This document shows, in pieces, positions 42,464-52,569 of a stretch of 64,000 nucleotides of DNA. The stretch covers positions 317,637 through 381,636 of the forward strand of contig JBBFLE010000002.1 of the NCBI GenBank assembly GCA_037481695.1, read 5' to 3'. The position numbers and the translations under genes are program-made. Under the pieces are notes generated by a model that worked only from the letters and a program-made list of their open reading frames with translations, searched no databases and was not told the DNA's origin. Source of the DNA: a bacterium (GTDB lineage Bacteria > Desulfobacterota > Desulfocorpusculales > Desulfocorpusculum). Within the stretch, counting starts at the first letter, position 1, and each line of letters starts with the position of its first letter.

Positions 42464-43450
42464 TCATCTTCTGTGGCAGGCTACCCAGTGTCCCCCACCC
42501 AGATCCCTGAACTGGGGTTCTTCCTCCCGACAAAGACCAACCACCTCTGGACACCGGGTGTGGAACCTGCAACCGGTTGGTGGGTTAAGAGGACTGGGCA
42601 CGTCCCCTTCCAAGATTATTCTTCGTTTCTTTAAATTGGGATCTGGAACTGGCACTGCGGAAAGAAGAGCCTGTGTGTAAGGATGCTGTGGGTTTTGGTA
42701 CAGCTCCTTGTCAGAGGCCATCTCCACGATTTTGCCCAGATACATCACCGCCACTCGATCGCTTATGTGTTCCACCACGCTCAGGTCGTGGGCTATGAAA
42801 AGATATGAGAGCCCCATCTCTTCCTGTAGTTGCACCAGGAGATTTATGACCTGCGCTTGAATGGATACATCCAGGGCTGAAACTGGCTCGTCACAGACTA
42901 TGACCCTAGGATTCAGGGCCAGTGCCCTGGCTATGCCTATGCGTTGTCTTTGGCCTCCGCTGAACTCATGGGGATAGCGTCTGGCCTGTTCTGGCCTCAG
43001 GCCCACCCTTTCCATGAGGTGGCCAACCCTTTCCCTGATCTCCGAATTGGAGAGTTTTCCATGATTCCTGAGGGGCTCGGCTATGATCTCACCTACACTC
43101 ATGCGGGGGTTCAGGGAGGAGTAAGGATCCTGAAAAATTATCTGCAACCTGGCCCTCGCCAGCCTCATCTGTTCCCTGTCCAGGCCTGAGAGATCCCTTC
43201 CTTCGAAAAGAATCTCCCCTTCAGTGGGCTCTATGAGCCTCAGCAGGCAACGCCCTACGGTGGTTTTACCGCAGCCACTCTCCCCCACGAACCCGAGGGA
43301 TTCCCCTTCCCTCAGGCTGAAGCTGACTCCGTCCACTGCTTTTACCAATCCCACGGTGCGGGAAAACAGACCTTTGCGAACCGGGAAATATTTCTTGAGT
43401 CCCGTTACTCTCAGCAATGCATCCTGGGAAGCACTCAATGATATAGCCAA
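42464..43450 (-). CDS. dppF: peptide ABC transporter ATP-binding protein (DppF/OppF type)
   Basis: The 328-residue ATPase has Walker [10 protein letters not shown], signature FSGGQRQR, Walker [13 protein letters not shown] and the oligopeptide C-terminal region with [11 protein letters not shown]. That C-terminal Cys-rich element is typical of Dpp/Opp ATPases. A TTG start at 43450 has GGAGGG seven bases upstream; it overlaps the dppD end. It energises peptide import with DppD. Confidence 0.9.
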   Translation of the reverse strand: MAISLSASQDALLRVTGLKKYFPVRKGLFSRTVGLVKAVDGVSFSLREGESLGFVGESGCGKTTVGRCLLRLIEPTEGEILFEGRDLSGLDREQMRLARARLQIIFQDPYSSLNPRMSVGEIIAEPLRNHGKLSNSEIRERVGHLMERVGLRPEQARRYPHEFSGGQRQRIGIARALALNPRVIVCDEPVSALDVSIQAQVINLLVQLQEEMGLSYLFIAHDLSVVEHISDRVAVMYLGKIVEMASDKELYQNPQHPYTQALLSAVPVPDPNLKKRRIILEGDVPSPLNPPTGCRFHTRCPEVVGLCREEEPQFRDLGGGHWVACHRR

Positions 43451-44415
43451 CAGAGCACCCTCCGACTCGGGTCCACATGTACCTCAGGCGGCTCCTTTTT
43501 GCTGCACATATCCATGACCCTGGGACACCTGGGATGAAACCTGCAGCCTCTGGGCATCTCAAAGATGCTCGGCACGATACCGGGTATCTCCTGAAGTTGC
43601 CTTCTACCCTCCCTCAATTTCCTTCCCATTAGAGGCACAGAACCCAAGAGCCCCTGGGTATAAGGATGGAGAGGTTCTTGGAAGAGCTCTTTTACAGGAG
43701 CTTCTTCCACCACCTTGCCTGCATACATCACCACCACCTTCTTGGCCATCTCCGCAATGAGCCCCAGGTTGTGTGTGATCAGCAAGATGGAAGCTTGCAT
43801 CTCTTCTCTTAGCTTTTGCATGAGGTCCATGATCTGTGCCTGTATGGTCACATCCAGCGCGGTGGTGGGCTCATCGGCCAGGAGCAACTGAGGATGGCAG
43901 GAAAGGGCCATGGCTATCATGGCCCTCTGGCGCATTCCCCCGCTTAGCTTGTGGGGGTATTCCCTGGCCCTGGCCTCTGGAGAGGGAATCTGTACACGGC
44001 TCAACATCTCTACGGCTCTTTGCCAGGCTTGCCTGCGATCCAGACCTTGGTGAAGCACTATGGCCTCGGAGATCTGCTCTCCTATGGTCAAAAGAGGGTT
44101 CAAGGAGGTCATGGGCTCCTGGAAAATCATGGAGATGGAGCCGCCTCTTATCTTTCTTATTTCATCCTGGGAGAGTTCCAGGAGATTGACTCCCTGAAAC
44201 TGCACAAGCCCCTTTGCTTGGGCAGGGGGGCTAGGAAGCAGCCTCAAGATGGACAAGGCCGTCACACTCTTGCCGCAGCCGCTCTCGCCCACCAATCCCA
44301 CTGTTTCACCCTGATTCACCTCCAGATCCACACCATCCACGGCTGTTGCCACGCCTTCGTACACCCGAAACTGCACCTTGAGATCACGAATACATAGAAG
44401 AGCTGCCCCACTCAT
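43435..44415 (-). CDS. dppD: peptide ABC transporter ATP-binding protein (DppD/OppD type)
   Basis: The ATG at 44415 overlaps the dppC stop as ATGA; the open frame extends upstream inside dppC but lacks this signal. The 326-residue ATPase shows Walker [10 protein letters not shown], signature LSGGMRQR, Walker [14 protein letters not shown]-loop ITHNLGLIA and the Cys-rich C-terminal [11 protein letters not shown]. It is the partner of DppF, with which it drives the DppBC channel. Confidence 0.9.
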   Translation of the reverse strand: MSGAALLCIRDLKVQFRVYEGVATAVDGVDLEVNQGETVGLVGESGCGKSVTALSILRLLPSPPAQAKGLVQFQGVNLLELSQDEIRKIRGGSISMIFQEPMTSLNPLLTIGEQISEAIVLHQGLDRRQAWQRAVEMLSRVQIPSPEARAREYPHKLSGGMRQRAMIAMALSCHPQLLLADEPTTALDVTIQAQIMDLMQKLREEMQASILLITHNLGLIAEMAKKVVVMYAGKVVEEAPVKELFQEPLHPYTQGLLGSVPLMGRKLREGRRQLQEIPGIVPSIFEMPRGCRFHPRCPRVMDMCSKKEPPEVHVDPSRRVLCWLYH

Positions 44416-45293
44416 ATCTTGGACCTCGGATCCAGAGCGTCTCTTAGCCCGTCGCCCAGCAGATTGAAGCCCAGGACAGCCAGAAATATGGCAATTCCGG
44501 GGAAGGTGGCCACATGTGGTGAATTGAATATGTAACCCCTGCCCGAACCCAGCATGGCCCCCCATTCGGGGGTGGGGGGTTGGACACCTATTCCCAGAAA
44601 CCCGAGCCCGGCGGCAAAAAGTATGGCCGTACCCATTCCAAGACTGGTTTGAACTATGATGGGAACCATGACATTGGGCAAAATGTGCCTTTTCAGGATC
44701 TTCAGATCCCTCGTGCCAACAGCCCTTGCGGCCTCCACATAGACCTGCTCCCTCACCGATAGAACACAGCCCCTGACCAACCTTATATAGATGGGCACCA
44801 TGCTGATGCCTATGGAAATCACAGTGTTATTGATGCCCACCCCCAAGATGGCCACCAGAGCCAAGGCCAGCAGGAACCCCGGGAATGCCAGCAACATGTC
44901 CGTGATCCTCTGGAGAATGAAATCCACCTTTCCACCGTAATACCCCGAGACCAGGCCCAGGGGCACCCCCACCAGCAAACCCACGCATACCACCCCAATG
45001 GAGATCATGAGGGAGACCCTGGAGCCATAGATCACCCTTCCCAGGATGGATCTTCCCAACTCGTCAGTACCCAGGGGATGTTCTATGGAGGGTCTCTCCA
45101 GGGAGCGCATGAGATTTGGAGCAGAAGGATTTCCCGGGTAGAGCACTGGAGCAAGCAGGGCTGTGATCAAATAGCCCAGGATCAGAACTCCCCCGAACAC
45201 CGCCATGCGGTTTCGAAAAAGCTTGGCCAATCCCTTGCGAAACTGGCTCTCCGCACCTCTTGTACTGTTTCCCAGATGAGCAGATTCTTGCAT
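44412..45293 (-). CDS. dppC: peptide ABC transporter permease (DppC/OppC type)
   Basis: An inner-membrane permease of about 293 residues with the N-terminal OppC-type segment ending near residue 30, the TM-rich core and the coupling EAA-like loop EAARAVGTRDLKILKRHILPN. It pairs with DppB. An ATG at 45293 was chosen; a GTG at 45344 would add 17 residues without a better signal. Confidence 0.88.
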   Translation of the reverse strand: MQESAHLGNSTRGAESQFRKGLAKLFRNRMAVFGGVLILGYLITALLAPVLYPGNPSAPNLMRSLERPSIEHPLGTDELGRSILGRVIYGSRVSLMISIGVVCVGLLVGVPLGLVSGYYGGKVDFILQRITDMLLAFPGFLLALALVAILGVGINNTVISIGISMVPIYIRLVRGCVLSVREQVYVEAARAVGTRDLKILKRHILPNVMVPIIVQTSLGMGTAILFAAGLGFLGIGVQPPTPEWGAMLGSGRGYIFNSPHVATFPGIAIFLAVLGFNLLGDGLRDALDPRSKI

Positions 45294-45350
45294 CCTTGTC
45301 TTACCTTTTGACCCATCCAATTCTGGGAAACCTTTTCCAGGCACTTCCCA

Positions 45351-46271
45351 TCAATCATAGTGGATTCTGGGATCCACATAAGCGTAGATCAGATCCACGA
45401 TGAGATTCACCAATATATAAAGCAGCCCGAAAATCAGTATGGAGCCTTGAATCATGGGATAATCTCTTGCCAGTATTGAGTCCACTATGAGCCTGCCCAT
45501 GCCGGGCCAAGCAAACACCGTCTCGGTGAGCACAGCTCCTCCCAGCAGGGAACCGAACTGAAGCCCCACCACTGTGATTATGGGAATCAATGCATTGCGC
45601 AGGGCGTGTTTAATAATGACCACCTTTTCCATGAGGCCTTTGGAACGAGCTGTGGTTATGTAGTCCTGGGAGAGCACCTCCATCATACTGGATCTGGTCA
45701 TTCTGGCTATGAAGGCCACCACAAAGGAGGCAAGGGTCACCGTAGGAAGCACCACATGCTTCCAGGTGCCAATACCCCCTGCCGGTAGCCAATGAAGCGT
45801 CACCGAGAAGAGTACCACCAGCATCAGGCCCAGCCAAAAAACCGGCATGGATATTCCGAAGAGGGAGAAGGAAGTCACCAGATAGTCCAGCTTGGTATAG
45901 GGCTTTACCGCAGCCACTATACCGGCCGGGATCCCCAGCAGACAGGCCAGGGTGATGGCTGTGGTGGCCAGAAGAAAGGTGTTGGGCAGCCTGGCCCAGA
46001 TCTCTTCCATTACAGGGTTCTGTGTGCGAGCTGAGCGTCCAAGGTCCAGCACTGCCAGACGGCTTATGAACTTGGCATACTGAACGTGAATGGGTTGATC
46101 CAGACCCAGCTGCACCCTGATGAGCTCTATGTCTTCAGGGCTTGCCATCTGCCCGGCCAGAACCAGTGCAGGATCACCCGGAAGAGCTCTGAGCATGACA
46201 AAAAGCAATAGCGATATGCCGATGAGCACTGGTATTGTGGAAACAAGTCTTCTAATGGTGTATTGAAACAT
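45351..46271 (-). CDS. dppB: peptide ABC transporter permease (DppB/OppB type)
   Basis: The 306-residue protein begins MFQYTIRRLVSTIPVLIGISLLLF, the typical DppB first helix, and has the coupling loop TTARSKGLMEKVVIIKHALRNALIPI and GGAVLTETVFAWPGMG. It forms the import channel with DppC. A GC-rich hairpin separates it from the upstream binding-protein gene, which probably lowers permease expression relative to the binding proteins. Confidence 0.9.
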   Translation of the reverse strand: MFQYTIRRLVSTIPVLIGISLLLFVMLRALPGDPALVLAGQMASPEDIELIRVQLGLDQPIHVQYAKFISRLAVLDLGRSARTQNPVMEEIWARLPNTFLLATTAITLACLLGIPAGIVAAVKPYTKLDYLVTSFSLFGISMPVFWLGLMLVVLFSVTLHWLPAGGIGTWKHVVLPTVTLASFVVAFIARMTRSSMMEVLSQDYITTARSKGLMEKVVIIKHALRNALIPIITVVGLQFGSLLGGAVLTETVFAWPGMGRLIVDSILARDYPMIQGSILIFGLLYILVNLIVDLIYAYVDPRIHYD

Positions 46272-46292
46272 GGCTCCACGCAGAGGGTCTCA

Positions 46293-46318
46293 GGAGAGGC
46301 CCTTAACTGGACCTCTCC
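46293..46318 (-). promoter_or_regulatory. intercistronic hairpin after second binding-protein gene
   Basis: GGAGAGG (46293-46299) and CCTCTCC (46312-46318) form a perfect 7-bp stem with a 12-nt loop, 24 bases after the stop. It sits between the binding-protein gene and dppB, the usual place for an mRNA-stabilising or attenuating hairpin. Confidence 0.5.
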
Positions 46319-46341
46319 CCGAGCCCCTTATTGTCCCCTTT

Positions 46342-47886
46342 TCACTTCCCCAGGCTCACATACTGAGGATAGAACTTCTCGGTGGGGGTGACCACCATTC
46401 CTTGGATCTTACTCGAGTAGGCTATCACGAACTTCTCTATGTGTAGCCAGAGCCAGGGACAATCATCCCATATTATTTTGGAGGCCTGGACAAGGAGTTC
46501 TTTTCTCTTGGCAGGGTCCTGCTCCAGGCGACTCTTTTCCATTATCTCATCATATTGTGGATTGGAGTAGAAGGCAGAGCCAAGCCCCTTGGGAGGATAA
46601 ACAGCAGTGGTGAATTGCCCGTACAGAGCCATGTCTGCATCCATGATCAGGGGGCCCCAACCCAGAAGTACCATGTCAAACTCAGACTGTTCCAGGGGCT
46701 TGTACACTGTGGACATGTAAGTGGGCCAGTCCATGACTCTGAGCTCGGTTTTTACCCCGATTGCCTGAAGTTGAGCCTGGATGGCCTCTGCAATCTGAGT
46801 GTCAAATAGGTACCTGCCCTGAGGACTTCCTATTTTCACCACCTGGTTGAAGTCCCAATTGGCTTTTTTGAGCAGCTCTTTGGCCTTTTCGGGATTATAG
46901 TCATATTGAGGTTCCATCCTGGCATACCCGAACAGGATGGGTGAAACTGTTCCGTCCATGGGCTCTGCGGTATCAAATAGTATCTTCTTCACAATGGCTT
47001 TCTTGTCCACCGCGTAGTTAAAAGCCTGGCGCACCAGTTTGTTCTTCATCAGAGGGCGATCTCCCCTCAAGGCCATGAATATGGTCCTGGTGCTAAGAGG
47101 CATCTCCACCTTTACAGCAGGATCAGACTTCAGGGCAGCCACATTGGCCGGCGAGGGTTTGTAACAAATGTCCAGCTGGCCTGCCCTGAGCATTGCTTCC
47201 CTTGTGGCCACCTCAGGCACCACCTTGAATGTAAGTTGCTCCACCGTTGGCTTGGGTCCCCAGTAAGACTCATTTCGAACAAGCACGATCCTGTCCCCTT
47301 TGACCCACTCCTTGAGCACATAGGGGCCTGCTCCCACCGGGTGTTGCCTGACGTCCTCCCCGTACTTCTCTATGGCCGCAGGTGAAATGGGTGCCACCAG
47401 GGTCATGGCCAGGGTCTGATCCAGGGGAGCAAAAGGATACTTCAGCTTGAGCTGCACAGTGTGATCATCCACCACCACACATTCCTGGACCATTGTTATG
47501 GCAAAACGAAGAGGCACCTTCAACTTGGGATCCAGGGCCCTGTCAAAACTGAGTTTCACCGCCTTGGCATCAAGAGGCGTGCCGTCTGAAAACTTGACTC
47601 CCTGCCTAAGCTTGATGGTCCAGGTAAGCCCGTCTTGGGAGGTCTTGTATTCGGTGGCCAGCCTTGGCTCCAGTTTTCCGTCTGGCTTTACAAAGAAGAG
47701 GGTGTCGAAAATCAAATCGCAGATGTTCTGGATTAGGGTAGTGGTTTGCTCCTGGGGGTTGAGGGTATCTGCGTCTATTCCGATGCCTATGTTGAGGTTC
47801 TTTATCTGGGCCTTGGACTCACCAATGGAGATTGCCAGGGCCAGAACCAATGTTGCGCTCAGAATCAGCCACCTGCTAATTCTCAT
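46342..47886 (-). CDS. peptide ABC transporter solute-binding protein (second copy)
   Basis: Start set at the ATG 47886 preceded by GGAGGAG. The 514-residue protein has a Sec signal peptide and a family 5 (DppA/OppA) periplasmic binding fold: GIDADTLNPQEQTTTL, EPRLATEYKTSQDGLTWTIKLR, YVLKEWVKGDRIVLVRNESYWG, FNYAVDKKAI. No lipobox is apparent, so it is a soluble periplasmic protein. It is a close paralogue of the upstream binding protein. The twin arrangement suggests two related but distinct peptide substrates for the same transporter. Confidence 0.9.
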   Translation of the reverse strand: MRISRWLILSATLVLALAISIGESKAQIKNLNIGIGIDADTLNPQEQTTTLIQNICDLIFDTLFFVKPDGKLEPRLATEYKTSQDGLTWTIKLRQGVKFSDGTPLDAKAVKLSFDRALDPKLKVPLRFAITMVQECVVVDDHTVQLKLKYPFAPLDQTLAMTLVAPISPAAIEKYGEDVRQHPVGAGPYVLKEWVKGDRIVLVRNESYWGPKPTVEQLTFKVVPEVATREAMLRAGQLDICYKPSPANVAALKSDPAVKVEMPLSTRTIFMALRGDRPLMKNKLVRQAFNYAVDKKAIVKKILFDTAEPMDGTVSPILFGYARMEPQYDYNPEKAKELLKKANWDFNQVVKIGSPQGRYLFDTQIAEAIQAQLQAIGVKTELRVMDWPTYMSTVYKPLEQSEFDMVLLGWGPLIMDADMALYGQFTTAVYPPKGLGSAFYSNPQYDEIMEKSRLEQDPAKRKELLVQASKIIWDDCPWLWLHIEKFVIAYSSKIQGMVVTPTEKFYPQYVSLGK

Positions 47887-47953
47887 GTTCTTCTCCTCCC
47901 GGTTCGATCCCACTTTTTCGAGCTTCATCTTCTCTGGAGGCTTATTCCAGGAA

Positions 47954-47982
47954 GGGAAGCGGCCTTAAGAAAGCCGCTTCCC
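47954..47982 (-). promoter_or_regulatory. strong intercistronic hairpin after first binding-protein gene
   Basis: GGGAAGCGGC (47954-47963) and GCCGCTTCCC (47973-47982) form a perfect 10-bp GC-rich stem with a 9-nt loop, nine bases after the stop of the first binding-protein gene. No U tract follows, so it more likely protects the upstream mRNA or gives partial termination. Confidence 0.55.
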
Positions 47983-47990
47983 ACCTTCTC

Positions 47991-49550
47991 TCATTGCATT
48001 GTCACGTATGTGGGATAAAAGGTCTCATAGGGGGTCACGATGAGCCCTTTTATCTTGCTGTTGTAGGCAATGAGGAATTTCTCGGTATGTAGCCAGATCC
48101 AGGGGCAGTCATCCCAGACCATCTCAGAGGCCTTCTTCAATAATTCCTTTCTCTTTTCAGGATTCAATTCCTGTCTGCTTTGGTCCATGATCTTGTCGAA
48201 CTCGGGATTTGAATAAAAGGCTGATCCCAAGCCCTTGGGGGGATTAACGCTGGTGTGGAACTGGCCGTAGAGGCCATAATCAGCGTCCATTACAAAGGGC
48301 CCCCATCCCAGAAGAAAGACCTCCAGCTCGGTCTCATTTAGGGGCTTTTGGAGCCCTGCCACATAGGTAGGCCAATCATATGTTCTGAGCTCCACCTTCA
48401 CACCTATGGCCTGGAGGGATGCCTGCACGTACTCGGCTATCTGCTTATCGAAGAGATACCTGCCCTGGGGAGTGCGCATCTGCACTGTGCGATTGAAATC
48501 GAAGTTGGCCTGCTTCAGTAGCTCCTTTGCCTTCTCTGGGTTGTAGTCATACTGCTTGTCCATCTTATGGTAGCCCCACATTATGGGGGATACGGGCCCT
48601 TCCATGGGCACGGCCGTGTCAAAGAGGATCTTGCTCACTATGGCCTTCTTGTCCACGGCATAGTTGAAGGCCTGGCGCACCAGTTTGTTTGTGGTGACCC
48701 CTTTTTGGCAGTTGAGCCCCATGAAAATTGTCCTTGTGTCCAAGGGCATCTCCACTTTTATGGAAGGGTCGCTTTTGAGTGCATTTACGTTGGCAGGTGA
48801 AGGTTTGTAGCAGATGTGAAGTTGACCGGCTCTGAGCATGGCCTCGCGGGTGGCAGTCTCCGGAACTATCTTCCAGGTGAGCTGGGCCACCGTGGGCTTT
48901 TTACCCCAGTAGTTCTCATTTCTCACCATCACTATGCGGTCTCCCTTTACCCACTCCTTGAGCACGTAAGGGCCTGCCCCCACTGGTTTCTGCCTGACAT
49001 CTTCTCCATGCTGTTTCAGGGCTTCGGGCGAAGTGGGAGCCAGGATTACCTGGGCTAGGTTGTAAGGAAATGGTGCAAAGGGGTATTTGAGCTTGACCTG
49101 GAAAGTCAGATCGTCTATGACCGTGGCGCTCTCGATCATGGACACATAGTAACGCAGAGGCACTCTCTTGTTGGGATCCAGGGTTCTGTCTATTGTCTCT
49201 TTCATTATCTGGGCCGTAAGAGGAGTGCCATCCGAAAACTTGACCCCTGCCCTGAGCTTGATTGTGTAGGTCAGGCCATCCTCCGATGCCTTGAACTCGG
49301 TGGCCAGTCTGGGCTCCAGCTTTGCATCAGGGGTCTGGAAGAAAAGGGTGTCATGGATCAGCTCGGCCATGTTCATGATCAGAGAAGTAGTCTGTTCTTG
49401 GGGATGAAGGGTGTCTGCATCCACCCCTATGCCAATGATTAGTTCCTTGACTTCTCCTTGGGCCGAAACCCGCGTGGCTCCCATCCCTAAGACAAGGGCC
49501 ACACCCAAAAGAAAAACCCCCAGACCAATCAAAAACCTTTTCCCGCTCAT
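47991..49550 (-). CDS. peptide ABC transporter solute-binding protein (first copy)
   Basis: A 519-residue family 5 solute-binding protein with a signal peptide ending near VSAQGEV. It has GVDADTLHPQEQTTSL, EPRLATEFKASEDGLTYTIKLR, YVLKEWVKGDRIVMVRNENYWG and FNYAVDKKAI. The ATG overlaps the stop of the amidohydrolase gene as ATGA. It is strongly similar to the downstream paralogue over its full length, with differences concentrated in the binding lobes. Confidence 0.9.
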   Translation of the reverse strand: MSGKRFLIGLGVFLLGVALVLGMGATRVSAQGEVKELIIGIGVDADTLHPQEQTTSLIMNMAELIHDTLFFQTPDAKLEPRLATEFKASEDGLTYTIKLRAGVKFSDGTPLTAQIMKETIDRTLDPNKRVPLRYYVSMIESATVIDDLTFQVKLKYPFAPFPYNLAQVILAPTSPEALKQHGEDVRQKPVGAGPYVLKEWVKGDRIVMVRNENYWGKKPTVAQLTWKIVPETATREAMLRAGQLHICYKPSPANVNALKSDPSIKVEMPLDTRTIFMGLNCQKGVTTNKLVRQAFNYAVDKKAIVSKILFDTAVPMEGPVSPIMWGYHKMDKQYDYNPEKAKELLKQANFDFNRTVQMRTPQGRYLFDKQIAEYVQASLQAIGVKVELRTYDWPTYVAGLQKPLNETELEVFLLGWGPFVMDADYGLYGQFHTSVNPPKGLGSAFYSNPEFDKIMDQSRQELNPEKRKELLKKASEMVWDDCPWIWLHTEKFLIAYNSKIKGLIVTPYETFYPTYVTMQ

Positions 49551-50779
49551 ACAGCACCTCCTTCCTGGTCAATTTGGATTCTTCCATCTGCAACTACTGG
49601 TTTTCCACCCTTTAGGATCCACAAGATTCCCCCCTTGTTTCTCAAGAGGCTCAGATCCTCCAATGGGTTGCCTCTCACCACGATCAGATCGGCGAGTTTT
49701 CCCTCTTCTATGGTTCCAAGCTCTTTTTCCAAACCCAGAACCTGTGCTCCCACCTGGGTGGCGGCCCTTATGGCCTCCCCGGGTGAGAAACCTCCCAGGC
49801 TGGCCATAAGCTCCAATTCCCTTAGGTTCTGACCGTGAAAATTAAAAGGAGTTCCTGCATCGGTGCCCATGGCCACTCTGATACCAGCTTCTCTGGCCAT
49901 GTTTATGCTTTGGAGGAAATCTGATTTCAGCCTCTTGGTTTTCTCTACCACGAAGGCTGGGATGCCGGCCTGAACCCCGTTGTCTTCTATGCATTGAAGA
50001 GCCGAGATGGTTGGCACCAGGGGTATGTCCTTCTCCAGCATGTAATCTAGCGACCTCTGGTCCAGGAAAATCCCGTGTTCGATACTGTCTATGCCAGCCC
50101 TAAGGGCGTTTAATATCCCCTGGGCACCCTGGGCATGAGCAGCAGTCCTGCGGCCCGCTTTGTGGGCCTCCTCCACCGCTGCCCTCATCTCCTCCTCTGT
50201 GAGCTGAGCGCTGCCTGGTTCCACCCCACGAGTCATGACTCCGCCTGTGGCCATCAGCTTGATCACATCTGCCCCAGCCTTTATCTGTTCCCTGGCTGCT
50301 TTCCTCAATTCCTCAGGCCCATCGGCTTCCCTGGCCATCTGCCATCCATGCCCGCCTGTCATCACTATGGGCCTGCCGCTGGCAAGCATCCTGGGCCCGG
50401 CCATCATGCCATCTCTTATGGCCTCCCTGGCCACCAGATCCACTCCATTTTTGCCCCCCATATCCCTGATGCTGGTGACACCGCCAAGAAGCGTCTGGCG
50501 GGCATGACGGGCAATTCGCAAAGCCAGCAAGGCATCTGGGGTGCGCTCCAGCACTTCCATGGGGTCAGGGCTACCATCCAGGCAAAGATGGACATGGGCG
50601 TCTATTAGTCCGGGTAAGAGGGTACAGCCCTGGATCTTCACCCTTGGCACCCCATCTGGCAAAGGTCCTTCCCCCTGCCACACCCTGACTATTCTTTCCC
50701 CCTCGATCAGAACACTTGCCCTCTCCATCACACAGCCGTTGCCCACCAGCACGCGGCCATCCACAAAAAGGATCTCCAT
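49547..50779 (-). CDS. metal-dependent amidohydrolase (imidazolonepropionase/prolidase-like)
   Basis: The 410-residue protein is an amidohydrolase-superfamily TIM-barrel enzyme: LLPGLIDAHVHLCLDG with the HxH motif, AHAQGAQG and SIEHGIFLD with further metal-binding His residues, and MGTDAGTPFNFHG with the catalytic Asp. The sequence is that of the family containing Xaa-Pro dipeptidase-type and imidazolonepropionase-like hydrolases. As the first gene of the peptide-transport operon it likely hydrolyses a cyclic or dipeptide substrate. The ATG has AGGTGATT upstream. Confidence 0.85.
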   Translation of the reverse strand: MEILFVDGRVLVGNGCVMERASVLIEGERIVRVWQGEGPLPDGVPRVKIQGCTLLPGLIDAHVHLCLDGSPDPMEVLERTPDALLALRIARHARQTLLGGVTSIRDMGGKNGVDLVAREAIRDGMMAGPRMLASGRPIVMTGGHGWQMAREADGPEELRKAAREQIKAGADVIKLMATGGVMTRGVEPGSAQLTEEEMRAAVEEAHKAGRRTAAHAQGAQGILNALRAGIDSIEHGIFLDQRSLDYMLEKDIPLVPTISALQCIEDNGVQAGIPAFVVEKTKRLKSDFLQSINMAREAGIRVAMGTDAGTPFNFHGQNLRELELMASLGGFSPGEAIRAATQVGAQVLGLEKELGTIEEGKLADLIVVRGNPLEDLSLLRNKGGILWILKGGKPVVADGRIQIDQEGGAV

Positions 50780-51217
50780 TGGTTGGAATCACCTCATCAA
50801 TTACAACCGGCAAAGAGCGGATGTGGAAGCCATCGAGATCTACTTGTAAGCCTAAAAGACCTGCTTTCAAGCCCATCTCAGGCTTCCTGAAGTTTTCAGA
50901 ACCGATCCTAATCCCGGGAAATGGCAAACCCTACCAGCAAAGGGCCAGCAAAGCTCAAAACCCCAGCCTGAAGAGGGCTTTGAACCCACAAAGAATAAAA
51001 CAAGCCCCCCGGAGGGTCAATCCTTCAAGTTTTTCTCCAGGCAATGCAGGGGCGCACCCCATGACTTTTTTGCAGTGGAGGTCTGGGCGCTTGGGGAAAG
51101 CATTGCCTGCCCGTTGGCCGGCAAACAAAGGCCAAAGCAGCATAATTCCAGGCCTCCCAAGCACTTCAAGCTGTTGGTTCTAAACTGGCCAATAAGAACA
51201 AATGTGTTGGACAAAAT
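50780..51217. other. leader of peptide-transport operon
   Basis: No gene is supported in these 438 bp, which serve as the 5' region of the peptide operon (minus) and the 3' region of the cysteine-cluster gene. I saw no convincing promoter or terminator. Confidence 0.4.
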
Positions 51218-51763
51218 TCAAGACTCTACAACAAAATGAAGGATCGAGACCCTTTGTGGAGGTTCACCCTGCCCAAGCCTCTTACTCTCTTTCAAAAACG
51301 CCAGGTTCACTGCTGCCAAGGCTCGATTCAGCTTCTCCAGGTCAAGCACGCAATCCCCTGAGATGACCACCTCAGAAGCCTTCTCAGGGAAAAAGTTGAA
51401 CTGGCAGTATTTGACCACTGCTTCTCCATTTTCTCCCTGCACCAGTAGAGGGTAACCATGCGTTCGGCACAGGATGGGTCTCAGGGGATAGAGGAGGCAG
51501 ACACCCTCCCATAGGGCCTCACACTCCTGCCCTGGTTGACTTGCAATCCTTAAACGCAGTTTTTCCCTGGCCCCTGGAGCAAGGGATTCAAAACCCTCCC
51601 TTATTGCCCATGCCTCTACGGGAAATATTCCAAAGCCAGGCGTACAACAGTGTGAGCAGCCCTTTCGACACCTGATTAAGGATCCGTAACGCTTTTTGAC
51701 CAAGGCCAGAAATTCATCCACCTTGGCAACCAATTCCCTGTAAGCCCTGAGGGACTCCATCAT
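51218..51763 (-). CDS. YkgJ-type cysteine cluster protein
   Basis: This 181-residue protein carries the cysteine pattern of the CxxCxxCC/YkgJ family: CRKGCSHCC near residue 32, then GVCLLYPLRPILCRTHG and KYCQFN. These residues probably bind zinc or an Fe-S cluster. Its ATG overlaps the stop of the upstream phosphatase gene as ATGA. Function is unknown. Confidence 0.82.
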   Translation of the reverse strand: MMESLRAYRELVAKVDEFLALVKKRYGSLIRCRKGCSHCCTPGFGIFPVEAWAIREGFESLAPGAREKLRLRIASQPGQECEALWEGVCLLYPLRPILCRTHGYPLLVQGENGEAVVKYCQFNFFPEKASEVVISGDCVLDLEKLNRALAAVNLAFLKESKRLGQGEPPQRVSILHFVVES

Positions 51764-52569
51764 TCCAGGTAATCCTTGCCTCTCCAGTGGGGTCTGGGAT
51801 GGATCCTCTTGAGAAGCTCCCAGTGGACTCCCTCCACAGAAAAAAGAATGGGGGGACCCTTCTCAGGCCCCAGATCGCTGAAACGATCCAATTCCTTGCC
51901 CCTTCGGTCTGTCACCTTGACTCCTGCCTCTCTGGCCACAAGGAGCGCCGCAGCCAGATCCCAGATGTGCCAACGCTCCACGAAATAACCAACATAGACC
52001 CCCCCTGCCACAAAGCAGGCCTGTGCGGCTGCACTTCCCAACGCCCTGATCTTGGTGGGGACCTGGAAGTCCCAGTCTTTGGCTCCCTCTGAGGTGATCC
52101 CCAGGATATCTTCCCCGTGGAGGTGCTTTCGCACCAGGGGGTGTGGAATCCGGCCATTGCAAGTGGCTCCTTCGCCTTGGGCGGCAGTATAGAGCCATTG
52201 CAAAGCAGGCAGGTACACACAGCCCCAAATGGGAGCTCCATCTTCCAGAAGGGCTACTGAGATGGCCCATATGGGCAGGCCGAAACGATAATTGGTTGTT
52301 CCGTCTATGGGATCCAGCACCCAGACCCTGGAGCTCGTGGAAGCCCCATTCAGGCCTCCCTCTTCACCAAAAATCTGGTCTCCAGGACACAGGCTCTGGA
52401 TTATTTCCACAAGCCTTTCCTCCACCTGTTTGTCCACTTGAGTTACAGAGGTCCCATCTTCCTTGATCCTGGTGCGTAGCTCTCCGTGCTGGGCCTCAAG
52501 GGCTCCGAGCCCTATGCTCTTGACCCCACGCACTATCTCCTGTCTAAGCCTCAGATCAAGTCCTGGCAT
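51760..52569 (-). CDS. inositol monophosphatase family protein
   Basis: The start at ATG 52569 follows AGGTGG and gives a 269-residue protein of usual length; the upstream frame lies within the pbpC end. Motifs of the Mg-dependent phosphatase family are clear: IFGEEGG, WVLDPIDGTTNYRFG and WHIWDLAAA. It dephosphorylates a small phosphate monoester such as inositol-1-phosphate, or possibly PAPs or fructose-1,6-bisphosphate. It lies between pbpC and the cysteine-cluster gene. Confidence 0.88.
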   Translation of the reverse strand: MPGLDLRLRQEIVRGVKSIGLGALEAQHGELRTRIKEDGTSVTQVDKQVEERLVEIIQSLCPGDQIFGEEGGLNGASTSSRVWVLDPIDGTTNYRFGLPIWAISVALLEDGAPIWGCVYLPALQWLYTAAQGEGATCNGRIPHPLVRKHLHGEDILGITSEGAKDWDFQVPTKIRALGSAAAQACFVAGGVYVGYFVERWHIWDLAAALLVAREAGVKVTDRRGKELDRFSDLGPEKGPPILFSVEGVHWELLKRIHPRPHWRGKDYLE

